Source: Caldimicrobium sp964493015 (GTDB lineage: Bacteria > Desulfobacterota > Thermodesulfobacteria > Thermodesulfobacteriales > Thermodesulfobacteriaceae). Taken from it: DNA of 64,000 nt. The position numbers and the translations under genes were made by a program. The DNA lies in the NCBI GenBank assembly GCA_964493015.1, contig CAZBLU010000003.1:9574-73573 (forward strand). Reading direction: 5' to 3'. Positions within the stretch are counted from its first letter, which is position 1. Every line of letters begins with the position of its first letter. The notes below the pieces were generated by a model. That model was not told the origin of the DNA. It saw only the letters and a list, made by a program, of their open reading frames with translations, and searched no databases. This document shows, one piece after another, positions 24,906-33,376 of the stretch.

Positions 24906-26111
24906 ATGCCCTTTTTTGAATGGAAAGGACGAGCTATTTCAGGGGAAATCCGCTCTGGGGTTTTAGAAGCTCCTAATTCTCAGGTGGTTGAAGTCTATCT
25001 CAGAAGGCTCAATATCATTCCTATCAAGATACAATTAAAAAAGGAAAAGGCCTTTGTTCTAAAATTAAAGAGGGTTTCTGACAAAGAATTAGCCCTCTTT
25101 ACCAGACAGTTTGCCACTGTTTTAGAGGCAGGCCTACCTATTGTTCGAAGCTTGGAGACCTTAGCTATGCAACAGAAAAATGCCTATTTTCGTGAGGTCC
25201 TAAGTGATCTTAAAAGGCGTGTAGAAGGAGGAAGTTCATTAAGTGAGGCTATGGCTCTTTATCCTAAGATCTTTAACAATCTCTATGTGCAAATGGTAAG
25301 ATCTGGGGAATCTTCAGGTAATTTGGATGTAGTTTTAAAGAGATTAGCCCTTTACCTTGAGAAGATTGTGAGTCTTAAGTCTAAAATTAAGCATGCCATG
25401 ATCTATCCCTCTGTCATTATTTTTGTTACCATAGTGGTGGTATCCATTCTTATGATCTTTGTCATTCCTAAGTTTGCTGAGCTTTTTAGAGAGGCTGGGC
25501 AGAGTTTACCTTTGCCCACGCAAATTTTAATGGATATTAGCCGGAATTTTAAATATATCTTTGCCTTTTTCCTTCTGATACTTATTGGGAGCATTGTGGC
25601 CATAAAATATTATCGGAAATCTGAACGAGGAAAATATAATACGGATAAAATTTTACTATATTTACCCCTATTGGGGGGTCTTTTTCATAAAGCAGCCATT
25701 TCAAGGATAGCAAGAACACTCTCTAACCTTATTGGAGCAGGAGTGCCTTTGCTACAGGCTCTAAGTGTGGCAGGAGAGACCTCAGGCAATAAGGTTTTAG
25801 AAAAGGCTATGGAGGAGATTAGGATAAATGTCTCAGCTGGTCATACCATAGCTGATCCCATGTTTTACACAGGGGTTTTCCCTTACATGGTTGTGGAAAT
25901 GGTGAGAATTGGAGAATTAGCTGGTAACTTGGAAGATATGTTAACTAAAGTTGCTGATTTTTATGAAGAAGAGGTGGATAGGATGGTTCAAACCCTATCC
26001 ACCCTCATTGAACCTATTTTACTAATTATACTTGGTGTAGTTATTGGTGGAATCTTGGTAGCCCTTTATCTGCCTATCTTCCAGCTTGGTGGAGTTGTGG
26101 GAGGGGGCTAA
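24906..26111 (+). CDS. pilC: Type IV pilus/type II secretion inner-membrane protein PilC/GspF
   Basis: 401 residues with two GspF cytoplasmic domains (about 62-185 and 265-385), each followed by membrane helices (near 168-195, 215-235 and 370-395). FTRQFATVLEAGLPIVRSL and ISRIARTLSNLIGAGVPLLQAL are the paired signatures. PilC organises the platform for the PilB/PilT motors. The start codon directly follows the guaB stop with no spacer. No pilB, pilT or pilin gene is in the window. Confidence 0.95.
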   Translation: MPFFEWKGRAISGEIRSGVLEAPNSQVVEVYLRRLNIIPIKIQLKKEKAFVLKLKRVSDKELALFTRQFATVLEAGLPIVRSLETLAMQQKNAYFREVLSDLKRRVEGGSSLSEAMALYPKIFNNLYVQMVRSGESSGNLDVVLKRLALYLEKIVSLKSKIKHAMIYPSVIIFVTIVVVSILMIFVIPKFAELFREAGQSLPLPTQILMDISRNFKYIFAFFLLILIGSIVAIKYYRKSERGKYNTDKILLYLPLLGGLFHKAAISRIARTLSNLIGAGVPLLQALSVAGETSGNKVLEKAMEEIRINVSAGHTIADPMFYTGVFPYMVVEMVRIGELAGNLEDMLTKVADFYEEEVDRMVQTLSTLIEPILLIILGVVIGGILVALYLPIFQLGGVVGGG

Positions 26112-26284
26112 GAGGCCTTTTTACGGCAAGAGCCCTTACCGCCTTTACACTTTTTCTCTATTCCCTCTTCAGGGCCTGCCTCAACTTTAGCCATGGAATC
26201 CATAGTGCCACAATTGGCACACTTCTTGGGTTTACACCTTGACTCTTTAGTGGCTCCACAATTAGTGCACTTCCACATGGCCAT
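26108..26284 (-). CDS. Small RCKP-type rubredoxin-like zinc-ribbon protein
   Basis: A 58-residue gene on the minus strand, easily missed for size. MAMWKCTNCGATKESRCKP is followed by KKCANCGTMDSM: two CxxC knuckles (Cys6/9 and Cys22/25) with the RCKP signature between, then a basic tail with two more cysteines (Cys46, Cys53). AAAGGAGGG lies at good spacing before the ATG. Its stop overlaps the convergent pilC stop. A metal-binding, possibly electron-transfer or structural role is inferred from the ribbon. Confidence 0.8.
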   Translation of the reverse strand: MAMWKCTNCGATKESRCKPKKCANCGTMDSMAKVEAGPEEGIEKKCKGGKGSCRKKAS

Positions 26285-26320
26285 AGTTGAACCCTCCTTT
26301 TAGAATTTTTATAAAAGAAA

Positions 26321-26348
26321 AATTTAACTAAAAAGTTACAAAATTCAA
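26321..26348 (-). promoter_or_regulatory. Candidate promoter for the rubredoxin-like gene
   Basis: Minus-strand TTGAAT, 16-base spacer, TAAATT, placing the start about 30 bases before the ATG and leaving room for its strong ribosome site. The rest of the space up to the cysteine-repeat gene is plain AT-rich sequence. Confidence 0.35.
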
Positions 26349-26390
26349 GGGATATAACCTATTTAAATGTTTTTAAAACTTTTGAAAGGG

Positions 26391-26831
26391 CTATTTCACT
26401 TTATCTCTACAAAGATTATTTTGGGGATTTTTCTGGCAAAACCTTTTGATTTCTTCTGAAAGGATACCTTTTATTTCCAGTTCAGACTGTTTTAGATTTC
26501 TCCAAATTATGCAGTTACTATTCTCAGGAGCCAGTTGGGCACAAAAGGTAAAAATACTTATTTTTGAAGCCTTTTTACAGCGAGGATTAGAGGGATTTTC
26601 CTGGCAAAAGTTTTTTATATCGTAATGGATTACACTTTCCCATTCTAAACGTTGTTGTAAGATCTCAAACCATCGCAGACAATAGGGATTTTGCGATTCT
26701 AAGTTTCTACAAAAGATATTGATTTCCGAATCTGTTCGAAGCCTCTTTTTAGTTGACTGAGCATAGAGATCTATTGAGTTAAAAAGGAAAAAAATAAGAA
26801 AAAATAGGGGTATGGAAGTTTTGAGAATCAT
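26391..26831 (-). CDS. Secreted protein with two tandem four-cysteine modules, unknown function
   Basis: 146 residues. A hydrophobic signal peptide (1-25, ending LYAQS) is followed by two copies of one module. Cys41, 51, 76, 85 in the first and Cys97, 107, 132, 141 in the second have identical spacing (10, 25, 9) and a 56-residue period. Shared text includes xFCxxL...NxxC and IKxFCQxNPxNxxC. Four cysteines per module in an exported protein suggest two disulfides or a metal site. I recognise no named family. The start overlaps the dxs stop by 4 bases, so it ends the isoprenoid operon. Confidence 0.8.
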   Translation of the reverse strand: MILKTSIPLFFLIFFLFNSIDLYAQSTKKRLRTDSEINIFCRNLESQNPYCLRWFEILQQRLEWESVIHYDIKNFCQENPSNPRCKKASKISIFTFCAQLAPENSNCIIWRNLKQSELEIKGILSEEIKRFCQKNPQNNLCRDKVK

Positions 26832-28708
26832 CTTTGAACGAGTTCTGAGATAGTTTTTTTAATATTGGCCTTGGTTAGACCATGGATTTCTCTAAGTGTT
26901 TTTACGTCTCCATGTTCTATGAATTTATCGGGAAGGGCAATCTGAGCAAAGTGAACCTTTAAATCAGCTTGCAACAACAATTGAGCAACTGTTGCACCAA
27001 GACCACCTATATAGGTATTTTCTTCAACAACTAATACTCTTCCAGTTTTATGGGCATAAGAGAGGATTAATTCTCTGTCGAGAGGTTTTAAAAATCTAAC
27101 ATTTATAACGGCAATATTTAGGCCTTCTTTTTCAAGTTCTAAGGCTGCTTCTAAAGCAGGGTGAACCATGGAGCCAATAGCCAAGATAACCCCATGGTTT
27201 CCCTCTTTTAAAACCTCACCCTTACCACAGGGAATAAGTTTAAACTCCCAATCAAGGCTTACGCCGACCCCAGCCCCACGAGGATATCTGATAGCGCAGG
27301 CCCTGTCATAAGTAAGGGCACTGTAGAGGAGATGCTGGAGCTCATTTTCATCCTTGGGGGCACAAATTATGAGAGAAGGGACAGCTTGTAAATAGCTTAG
27401 ATCAAAGGCACCATGATGGGTTTTTCCATCTTCTCCCACAAGGCCAGCTCTATCAATTGCAAAGATGACTTTTGCCCCGTTTAGGGCTACATCATGAATA
27501 ATCTGATCATAGGCACGCTGGAGAAAGGTTGAATAGATAGCACAGACAGGAATTAGGCCCTCTAAAGCAAGCCCTGCAGCAAAGGTAACTGCATGTTGTT
27601 CACAAATACCCACATCAAAAAATCTTTCTGGGAATTTCTCGGAAAACTCCTTTAGTCCCGTGCCAGACTTCATAGCTGCAGTTATGGCAACCAATCTTGG
27701 TTCTAACTCCCCTAAACGGACCATGGTTTTCCCAAAGATCTCGGTGTAACTGGGAGGCTCGTTGGGAGACTTGAGAGCCTTTCCTGTCTTGAGATCAAAG
27801 GGCCCTATACCGTGGAAGGTCTCGGGATCTGCCTCAGCTGGAGGATAGCCCTTACCTTTTTTGGTGACTACATGAAAAAGCACAGGCCCCTTCAACTTTT
27901 TGAGATTGGTCAAGAGATCAATCAGATTTTCCAGATCATGTCCATCAACAGGGCCAACATATTCAAAGTTAAGGGCTGTAAAAAGAGCGCCTGGAGTGAT
28001 GGCCATTTTAAAAAGTTCTTCACCTTTTTTGAGGAGATGGATCAAACTGTCTCCACCTGGGAGTTTATGCATAATACTTTCTATTTCTCTTTTGAGAAAT
28101 CTGGCGAGATTCCCTGTCATTCTTTTGGAGACAAAAGTAGAGAGGGCTCCCACATTTGGGGATATGGACATTTCATTATCGTTTAAAATAACCAAAAGGT
28201 CCTCTTTAAGAAACCCTGCATTGTTAAGCCCTTCAAAAGCCATGCCTGCAGTGATGGACCCATCGCCAATTACTATGACAATTTTCCCTTTCTCTTTTTT
28301 AAGGCGCTTGGCTACACTCATGCCTAAGCCAGCAGAAATTGAGGTACTACTGTGACCTGTATCAAGCACATCAAAGGGGCTTTCTTCCCTTTTAGGAAAA
28401 CCAGCTATACCACCGAAGGTTCTCAGACTTTTAAAGGCCTCTCTTCTTCCTGTGATGATCTTGTGTGTGTAACACTGATGTCCTACATCCCAGATGATTT
28501 TGTCTTGAGGCAAGTCAAAGACATAGTGTAAGGCAAGGGTTAACTCTACGACCCCAAGATTGGGAGCAAGATGTCCCCCTCTTTGGGAAACTACCTCGAG
28601 GATATATTTTCTTATTTCCTCTGCTAAGATTTTTAGTTGCGATAGCTTCAACTTTTTGAGATCCTGGGGAGTGTTAATCTTAGATAGAAATTTAAATTTT
28701 TGTTCCAT
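26828..28708 (-). CDS. dxs: 1-deoxy-D-xylulose-5-phosphate synthase
   Basis: 626 residues, full length. First enzyme of the MEP isoprenoid pathway; condenses pyruvate with glyceraldehyde-3-phosphate using thiamine diphosphate. Seen are GGHLAPNLGVVELTLALH, DVGHQCYTHKI, the ThDP motif IGDGSITAGMAFEGLNNAG, FEYVGPVDGHDL and, in the pyrimidine-binding domain, FFDVGICEQHAVTFAAG. The gene starts 3 bases after ispA. Prenyl chains from this operon would feed quinones and undecaprenyl carriers. Confidence 0.98.
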   Translation of the reverse strand: MEQKFKFLSKINTPQDLKKLKLSQLKILAEEIRKYILEVVSQRGGHLAPNLGVVELTLALHYVFDLPQDKIIWDVGHQCYTHKIITGRREAFKSLRTFGGIAGFPKREESPFDVLDTGHSSTSISAGLGMSVAKRLKKEKGKIVIVIGDGSITAGMAFEGLNNAGFLKEDLLVILNDNEMSISPNVGALSTFVSKRMTGNLARFLKREIESIMHKLPGGDSLIHLLKKGEELFKMAITPGALFTALNFEYVGPVDGHDLENLIDLLTNLKKLKGPVLFHVVTKKGKGYPPAEADPETFHGIGPFDLKTGKALKSPNEPPSYTEIFGKTMVRLGELEPRLVAITAAMKSGTGLKEFSEKFPERFFDVGICEQHAVTFAAGLALEGLIPVCAIYSTFLQRAYDQIIHDVALNGAKVIFAIDRAGLVGEDGKTHHGAFDLSYLQAVPSLIICAPKDENELQHLLYSALTYDRACAIRYPRGAGVGVSLDWEFKLIPCGKGEVLKEGNHGVILAIGSMVHPALEAALELEKEGLNIAVINVRFLKPLDRELILSYAHKTGRVLVVEENTYIGGLGATVAQLLLQADLKVHFAQIALPDKFIEHGDVKTLREIHGLTKANIKKTISELVQR

Positions 28709-28710
28709 AG

Positions 28711-29613
28711 TTAATGTGCCCTATTAAGTATATATAAGGTCAATTCTTTTAAATAGGTGGTGTCTTTTTCCAATTTATTCAAGGTATTTAAGGCTTCTTC
28801 AGTCATTTCTTCAGCCATTTTTCTTGTTTTTTCAAGGCCAAAAAGAGAGGGATAGGTTAGTTTCTTTTTCTTTAGGTCTGACTTTACAGGTTTCCCTAAG
28901 GTTTTTTCATCTCCGATGATGTCAAGAAGATCGTCTACGATTTGAAAAATGAGGCCAAGTTGTTGGCCAAATTTAGAGAGAATTTTAATTTCCTTTGATG
29001 GAGCCTCGGCAAGAAGGGCTCCACTTACTAAAGAGGCCTCAATAAAAGCCACAGTTTTATGGGCATGGATCCACTTAAGTTGCTGCAAAGTGCCCCTTTT
29101 CCCCTCTGCTAAGAGATCAGCCATTTGGCCAGCAACCATCCCTCTGAAGCCCACTGCTTGGGCTACCTTGTGAATAGCCTTAGTTAAGGCTAAGGGAGAA
29201 ATTCTTTTCACTACCTCAGGATGAGTAAAGAGCTCAAAGGCCAAGGTTAAAAGGCCGTCACCTGCTAAGATTGCCGTTGCCTCATCAAAGGCCTTGTGAC
29301 AAGAGGGCTTTCCCCTCCTAAAGTCATCGTCATCCATACAGGGAAGGTCATCGTGAATAAGGGAATAGGTATGGATACACTCTAATCCACAGGCAAAGGG
29401 GAGGATATCTTCAGAGGAATTCCGATAGAGTTCATAACCCATAAGACAAAGTATAGGTCTTAAGCGTTTGCCTCCAGCCTTAAGACTATATTGAGCTGCT
29501 TCAGCTACACGTTTGCCATATCCTCTAATCTTGGGATAATACTTATCCAAGGCCTCTTCAATGAGCCTTTTTTTCTCTTCTAAATAGGCCTGCAGAGGCT
29601 TCAAGTTATCCAT
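28711..29613 (-). CDS. ispA: Polyprenyl (farnesyl/geranyl) diphosphate synthase
   Basis: 300 residues. Both aspartate-rich motifs are present: first DDLPCMDDDDFRRG (with the two-residue insertion typical of bacterial FPP synthases), second QIVDDLLDIIGD. AGGKRLRPILCLMGYEL is the substrate-binding strand. It overlaps xseB by 8 bases. xseA-xseB-ispA-dxs is a widespread bacterial gene order. Chain length (C15 or C20) is not decided by sequence alone. Confidence 0.95.
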   Translation of the reverse strand: MDNLKPLQAYLEEKKRLIEEALDKYYPKIRGYGKRVAEAAQYSLKAGGKRLRPILCLMGYELYRNSSEDILPFACGLECIHTYSLIHDDLPCMDDDDFRRGKPSCHKAFDEATAILAGDGLLTLAFELFTHPEVVKRISPLALTKAIHKVAQAVGFRGMVAGQMADLLAEGKRGTLQQLKWIHAHKTVAFIEASLVSGALLAEAPSKEIKILSKFGQQLGLIFQIVDDLLDIIGDEKTLGKPVKSDLKKKKLTYPSLFGLEKTRKMAEEMTEEALNTLNKLEKDTTYLKELTLYILNRAH

Positions 29614-29860
29614 TTTTGAGTAGTTCCTTAGCCCTCTCTAAATTTTCTGTAATAAAGCCTTCCTTGGTCTTTATGATTACTTCTACTCTACTTTTGGCCT
29701 CTTTAAGTTTCTGTTCACAGAGATGAATCAAATGTAATCCCTCTTCGTAAAGGGAAATAGCCCTCTCTAATTCTAAGTCCTTTTGATCAAGGGCCCTTAA
29801 TATTTCCTCTAATCTTTCTAAGGCCTTCTCATACGATATGTCTTTAAGCTCTTCCTCCAT
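29606..29860 (-). CDS. xseB: Exodeoxyribonuclease VII small subunit
   Basis: 84 residues, the usual size. ISYEKALERLEEILRALDQ and LERAISLYEEGLHLIHLCEQKL are diagnostic; the protein is a helical hairpin that binds the large subunit. It lies immediately after xseA (one-base gap) and overlaps ispA by 8 bases. The ribosome site is weak, consistent with coupling. Confidence 0.95.
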   Translation of the reverse strand: MEEELKDISYEKALERLEEILRALDQKDLELERAISLYEEGLHLIHLCEQKLKEAKSRVEVIIKTKEGFITENLERAKELLKNG

Positions 29861-29861
29861 G

Positions 29862-31166
29862 TTAATCCTCCTTTTTCCAGACAGTTGCCCAGACTTTTCC
29901 CTGACCCAAAACTATCTCCAAGTGATCTCCAATCTTCACTTCATGAGAGGACTTAATAATTTCCTTTTGAGGATAACGCTTAACTATACTATACCCCTTT
30001 TCTAAGATGTTGTAAGGAGAAAGTGAAAAAAGGAGCTTTTTTAAGTGGCCAAGCCTTTCCTCCTCTCTTTGCACAATTTTTATGGGGCTTCTCATCTCCA
30101 GTTCTTTCTTGAGATTTAAAAGCTTGTTTTCTCGACGATAGAGAAATCCAGAGATCCTTTGGAAAAGATTAAATTTATAGTCCTTTAATTTTTGTTCCAG
30201 ATGATGGATCTCTCGGAAGGGGTTTTTTTCTTGTAATTTTATATGTAGATCCTTTACCCTTCTTTCCCAGTGCGAAAAGAGGATTTCTAAGAGTTTATTT
30301 AGCTTTCGGCTATAGGTTTCCAATTTCTGCTCTAAGTCCTTTTTATCTGGAAGGACTTGTATGGCCGCTGCCGTAGGAGTAGGACATCTCTTATCGGCAG
30401 CAAGATCACAGAGGGTGTAATCTATCTCATGTCCCACGGCAGAGACTACAGGTATTTTGGAATTTCTTACTTCAAGAATAATCTCTTCTGTATAGAAGGG
30501 GGCAAGGTCCTCTAAGGAGCCCCCACCGCGCGTAATAATAATAATATCAAGATCAGGAAAAGATTCATTTAAGTCCCTTATGGCCTGAACTATCTCTAAG
30601 TGGGCCCCCTCTCCCTGGACCTTAACTGGATATATGAGTATGTGCACGCCCCAGCGCTCATGGCTAACCTTGAGAAAATCCTCAAGGGCTGCTCCAAAAA
30701 GGGAGGTTATGAGGGCAATCTTTCGGGGATAACTTGGGATCTCCCTTTTTAAATTAGGGTCAAAGAGATGGGCATACTTCTTTAATAGATACTCTCTTTT
30801 GAGATGGAGAATTCCAACGCCACGTGGTTCAATTTGTTTAGCAGAAAGAAATATCTCTCCTGAACGCATAAAATAGGTGAGCTTACCATAGACCAGGACC
30901 TTGGTTCCCTCTTTAAGATACTCAAGGGGCATATTATTTTTTTGATCTTTAAAGACAATGCCCTTGAGAGTAGCCTCCTCTTCAGCTAAAGTAAAATAGA
31001 GATTCCCTGTTTGGCTGAATTTTAGATTAGTTAATTCTCCTTCAATCCAAAGATAGGTAAAGCCTTCATCGAGTAGCTCTTTTATCCTTTGGGCTATTTC
31101 TTTAACGGAATAAAAAAATTTTTCGGGATAGTCACTTACTTCCTTAAGTATTTCTTCTCTTGGCAT
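29862..31166 (-). CDS. xseA: Exodeoxyribonuclease VII large subunit
   Basis: 434 residues. N-terminal OB fold (about 15-115, LWIEGELTNLKFSQTGNLYF), a catalytic core with IALITSLFGAALEDFL, IIITRGGGSLEDLAPF and PVVSAVGHEIDYTLCDLAAD, and a coiled-coil region (about 260-375) that carries small subunits. It degrades single-stranded DNA in repair. It is first in the isoprenoid operon, and its start region faces that of the WecA-like gene across 94 bases. Confidence 0.96.
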   Translation of the reverse strand: MPREEILKEVSDYPEKFFYSVKEIAQRIKELLDEGFTYLWIEGELTNLKFSQTGNLYFTLAEEEATLKGIVFKDQKNNMPLEYLKEGTKVLVYGKLTYFMRSGEIFLSAKQIEPRGVGILHLKREYLLKKYAHLFDPNLKREIPSYPRKIALITSLFGAALEDFLKVSHERWGVHILIYPVKVQGEGAHLEIVQAIRDLNESFPDLDIIIITRGGGSLEDLAPFYTEEIILEVRNSKIPVVSAVGHEIDYTLCDLAADKRCPTPTAAAIQVLPDKKDLEQKLETYSRKLNKLLEILFSHWERRVKDLHIKLQEKNPFREIHHLEQKLKDYKFNLFQRISGFLYRRENKLLNLKKELEMRSPIKIVQREEERLGHLKKLLFSLSPYNILEKGYSIVKRYPQKEIIKSSHEVKIGDHLEIVLGQGKVWATVWKKED

Positions 31167-31223
31167 AATAAAAATATAGAATTTTTTTGAAAATTATAAA
31201 GATAGCCAGAGGATAAACTCATT

Positions 31224-31251
31224 TTGAATTTCGGGAAATTTGTATTAAACT
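31224..31251 (+). promoter_or_regulatory. Weak candidate promoter for the WecA/MraY-like gene
   Basis: TTGAAT, 16 bases, TAAACT. The predicted start falls 2-3 bases before the ATG, and no ribosome site is visible, so a leaderless or near-leaderless message is possible. The shared 94-base divergent spacer also holds a minus-strand TATAAT (about 31194-31199) that could serve xseA, without a good -35. Confidence 0.3.
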
Positions 31252-31260
31252 AAATACTTA

Positions 31261-32337
31261 ATGATTGTCTATGCTTTTATTGCCTTTTTTCTCTCCTTTG
31301 CCTCTTCCTTTGTGATAATCTACTTAGTGCGAAGAAAATTTCATCTTTTAATTACCGATCATCTACACGAAGGCCCTCAAAAGTTTCACACAAGACCTAC
31401 ACCAAGATTAGGGGGCATAGGTCTCTATTTGGCCCTTCTTATTGCCCTTGTTCTTGCTTTGTTAAAGGGTGAAAGTTATAAGTATGACTTTGCTCTACTT
31501 TTCATCTCAGCAACCCCTGCCTTTATGGCTGGGCTGTGGGAGGATTTATCGGGCAAGCTTTCACCTAAGCTAAGGTTTCTCTTAATCTGGCTTTCAGGCA
31601 CATTAGCCTTTTTTCTCGGAGGGGCTAAGCTTGTTAGACTTGATTTGCCCATAGATTTTCTCTTTAACTCTCTCCTCTTTTCCTATTTTTTTACTGTCTT
31701 TGCCCTAACTGGGCTTACCAATGCTATTAATATAATAGATGGCTTTAATGGTTTAGCCAGTATGGTCTCTATTATTATCCTCCTTGCCCTTGGTTATGTC
31801 TCTTATAAAGTGGGGGATTATTTTTTGGCCACCCTCTGTATTGCATACATAGGGGCCTTGGCTGGCTTTTTTATCCTTAACTATCCCCATGGTCTGATCT
31901 TTTTAGGCGACGGAGGTGCCTATTTAACAGGTTTTCTCTTGGGAAGTATTTCAGTCCTCTTAGTAAAGAGACACTCTGAGGTCTCTCCTTGGTTCCCCTT
32001 CTTAGTCTGTATCTATCCCATTTTCGAGACCCTATTTTCTATTTATAGAAGAAAGTTTTTGAAGGGAACTTCTCCCTTTTTACCTGATGGCTTGCATTTA
32101 CATACACTAATATACAAACGGTTAACAAAATGGTTATTAGGGCCTGAAGCTGAAAAAATCAAAAGGAATGCGGCTACTTCGCCCTTTCTCTGGGTTCTTT
32201 CCCTTCTTGGGGTTGCCCCAGCCCTACTTTTCTGGAATAGTACTCCCATTTTAATACTCTTTTCCATTTTCTTTGCCTTTGTATATCTCTATCTCTATTG
32301 GCGCATACTTATACCAAGGTGGGTATTTAAAAAATGA
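31261..32337 (+). CDS. WecA/TagO-like undecaprenyl-phosphate glycosyl-1-phosphate transferase
   Basis: 358 residues with about ten membrane helices. Family motifs: KFHTRPTPRLGGIGLYLAL near the start, GLTNAINIIDGFNGLASM (Asp-rich catalytic loop), FLGDGGAYLTGFLLG, and a basic loop with FLPDGLHLHTLIYKR. The DGLHxHTLIYKR sequence fits WecA/TagO/WbpL-type enzymes that start O-antigen or other surface glycans, rather than peptidoglycan MraY. It begins the envelope run ahead of a lipoprotein and pgpA. Confidence 0.9.
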   Translation: MIVYAFIAFFLSFASSFVIIYLVRRKFHLLITDHLHEGPQKFHTRPTPRLGGIGLYLALLIALVLALLKGESYKYDFALLFISATPAFMAGLWEDLSGKLSPKLRFLLIWLSGTLAFFLGGAKLVRLDLPIDFLFNSLLFSYFFTVFALTGLTNAINIIDGFNGLASMVSIIILLALGYVSYKVGDYFLATLCIAYIGALAGFFILNYPHGLIFLGDGGAYLTGFLLGSISVLLVKRHSEVSPWFPFLVCIYPIFETLFSIYRRKFLKGTSPFLPDGLHLHTLIYKRLTKWLLGPEAEKIKRNAATSPFLWVLSLLGVAPALLFWNSTPILILFSIFFAFVYLYLYWRILIPRWVFKK

Positions 32338-32912
32338 AAGACCTGGTAAAGTTGCTCTCAATCCTGATCCTAATGTCATTCCTCTTTGCTTGTTCACTTA
32401 AGAAAGATATAGCAAGTAATCTTAATGAGTGGAAGGAGGGGATGGTAGAGAAGGTTAAAGTTGTTTTATCGGATATCCCTATAGTTAAGAGGTGGGTTAG
32501 GCTTCCCCCTCCACCTAAGGAACTCTACAGGGAGACCGAGGCTAAGATTGCCCTTTTAAAACTTTCACGGGCAAAGGACCTATTTGCCGATGAGTATGGG
32601 AAAGTGCTTAAAGAGTGGGACTTAGCTAAAAAGGATTATGAAAGGAAACTTTACAAGAGGGCAGAGAGGAAATTAAAGAAAACTCATCAAGCCTCGGAAG
32701 AGCTCCTTAAAAAGGTAGAGGATGAGGAGAAAAGATTTAGAGAGGAAGCCTTGAGACGTTACAAGGAAAAGGAGGCTACCCTTTTAGCTAAACTCTCTAA
32801 GGATGAGGAAAAAAATCTCAAAATAAGGCTCTATCTTTGGAAATTAAGAAACCTTTTGGATTTGGGTCGCTTTGATGAATTTGAAAGAGAGCTTGAAAAG
32901 TCCCCTATTTAG
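32334..32912 (+). CDS. Predicted lipoprotein with coiled-coil domain
   Basis: 192 residues. The N-terminus is a lipoprotein signal (MSFLFAC, lipobox Cys at about residue 20). After a proline-rich stretch (LPPPPKELYRE) comes a long amphipathic Lys/Glu coiled coil to the end, similar in texture to DUF4398-type lipoproteins. No enzymatic motif is seen. It overlaps the WecA-like gene by 4 bases and pgpA by about 40. A periplasmic structural or envelope-linking role is a guess. Confidence 0.75.
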   Translation: MKDLVKLLSILILMSFLFACSLKKDIASNLNEWKEGMVEKVKVVLSDIPIVKRWVRLPPPPKELYRETEAKIALLKLSRAKDLFADEYGKVLKEWDLAKKDYERKLYKRAERKLKKTHQASEELLKKVEDEEKRFREEALRRYKEKEATLLAKLSKDEEKNLKIRLYLWKLRNLLDLGRFDEFERELEKSPI

Positions 32913-33369
32913 TTTAACCAATTTATATCTCTTTATCTCCACTGGGGGCTTTGTGGGTTTTCTACCTCCCTTTCCAGGAACCCTTGGAGCTTTGCAGGGA
33001 ATAATCCTATACTATTTGACCATGAATCTAAGCCCAATCCTAAAACTCTTAATTGCCCTTATTTTGGTTGTCTTGGGAATTATCTCTTCAGGAAATATTT
33101 CGAGGACTTATCAAAAAAAAGACCCTGATGAGGTAATTATTGATGAAATAGCTGGGGCCTATCTTGCTTCCTTAGGAAAAACTACTCTTTTGGAATTGAC
33201 CCTTGTCTTTATTTTGTTTAGAATTATAGATATTAGTAAACCCTTTCCTTTGAAAAGGCTTGAAAAGCTGAAAGGTGGCTTGGGCATCATGATGGACGAT
33301 GTAGTAGCTGGTTTATTAACTAATTTATTGGTAATACTTTTCTTTTGGCTTTTTTATGAGATTACTTAA
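32872..33369 (+). CDS. pgpA: Phosphatidylglycerophosphatase A
   Basis: Membrane enzyme that removes phosphate from phosphatidylglycerophosphate to form phosphatidylglycerol. 165 residues with FLPPFPGTLGALQG, PDEVIIDEIAGAYLA and the closing GLGIMMDDVVAGLL, the acidic signatures of PgpA. About four hydrophobic helices. Two adjacent ATGs (32872, 32875) lie inside the end of the lipoprotein gene with no strong ribosome site; a later start is possible, as conserved sequence begins about residue 20. Confidence 0.92.
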   Translation: MMNLKESLKSPLFSLTNLYLFISTGGFVGFLPPFPGTLGALQGIILYYLTMNLSPILKLLIALILVVLGIISSGNISRTYQKKDPDEVIIDEIAGAYLASLGKTTLLELTLVFILFRIIDISKPFPLKRLEKLKGGLGIMMDDVVAGLLTNLLVILFFWLFYEIT

Positions 33370-33376
33370 ATTTTAG

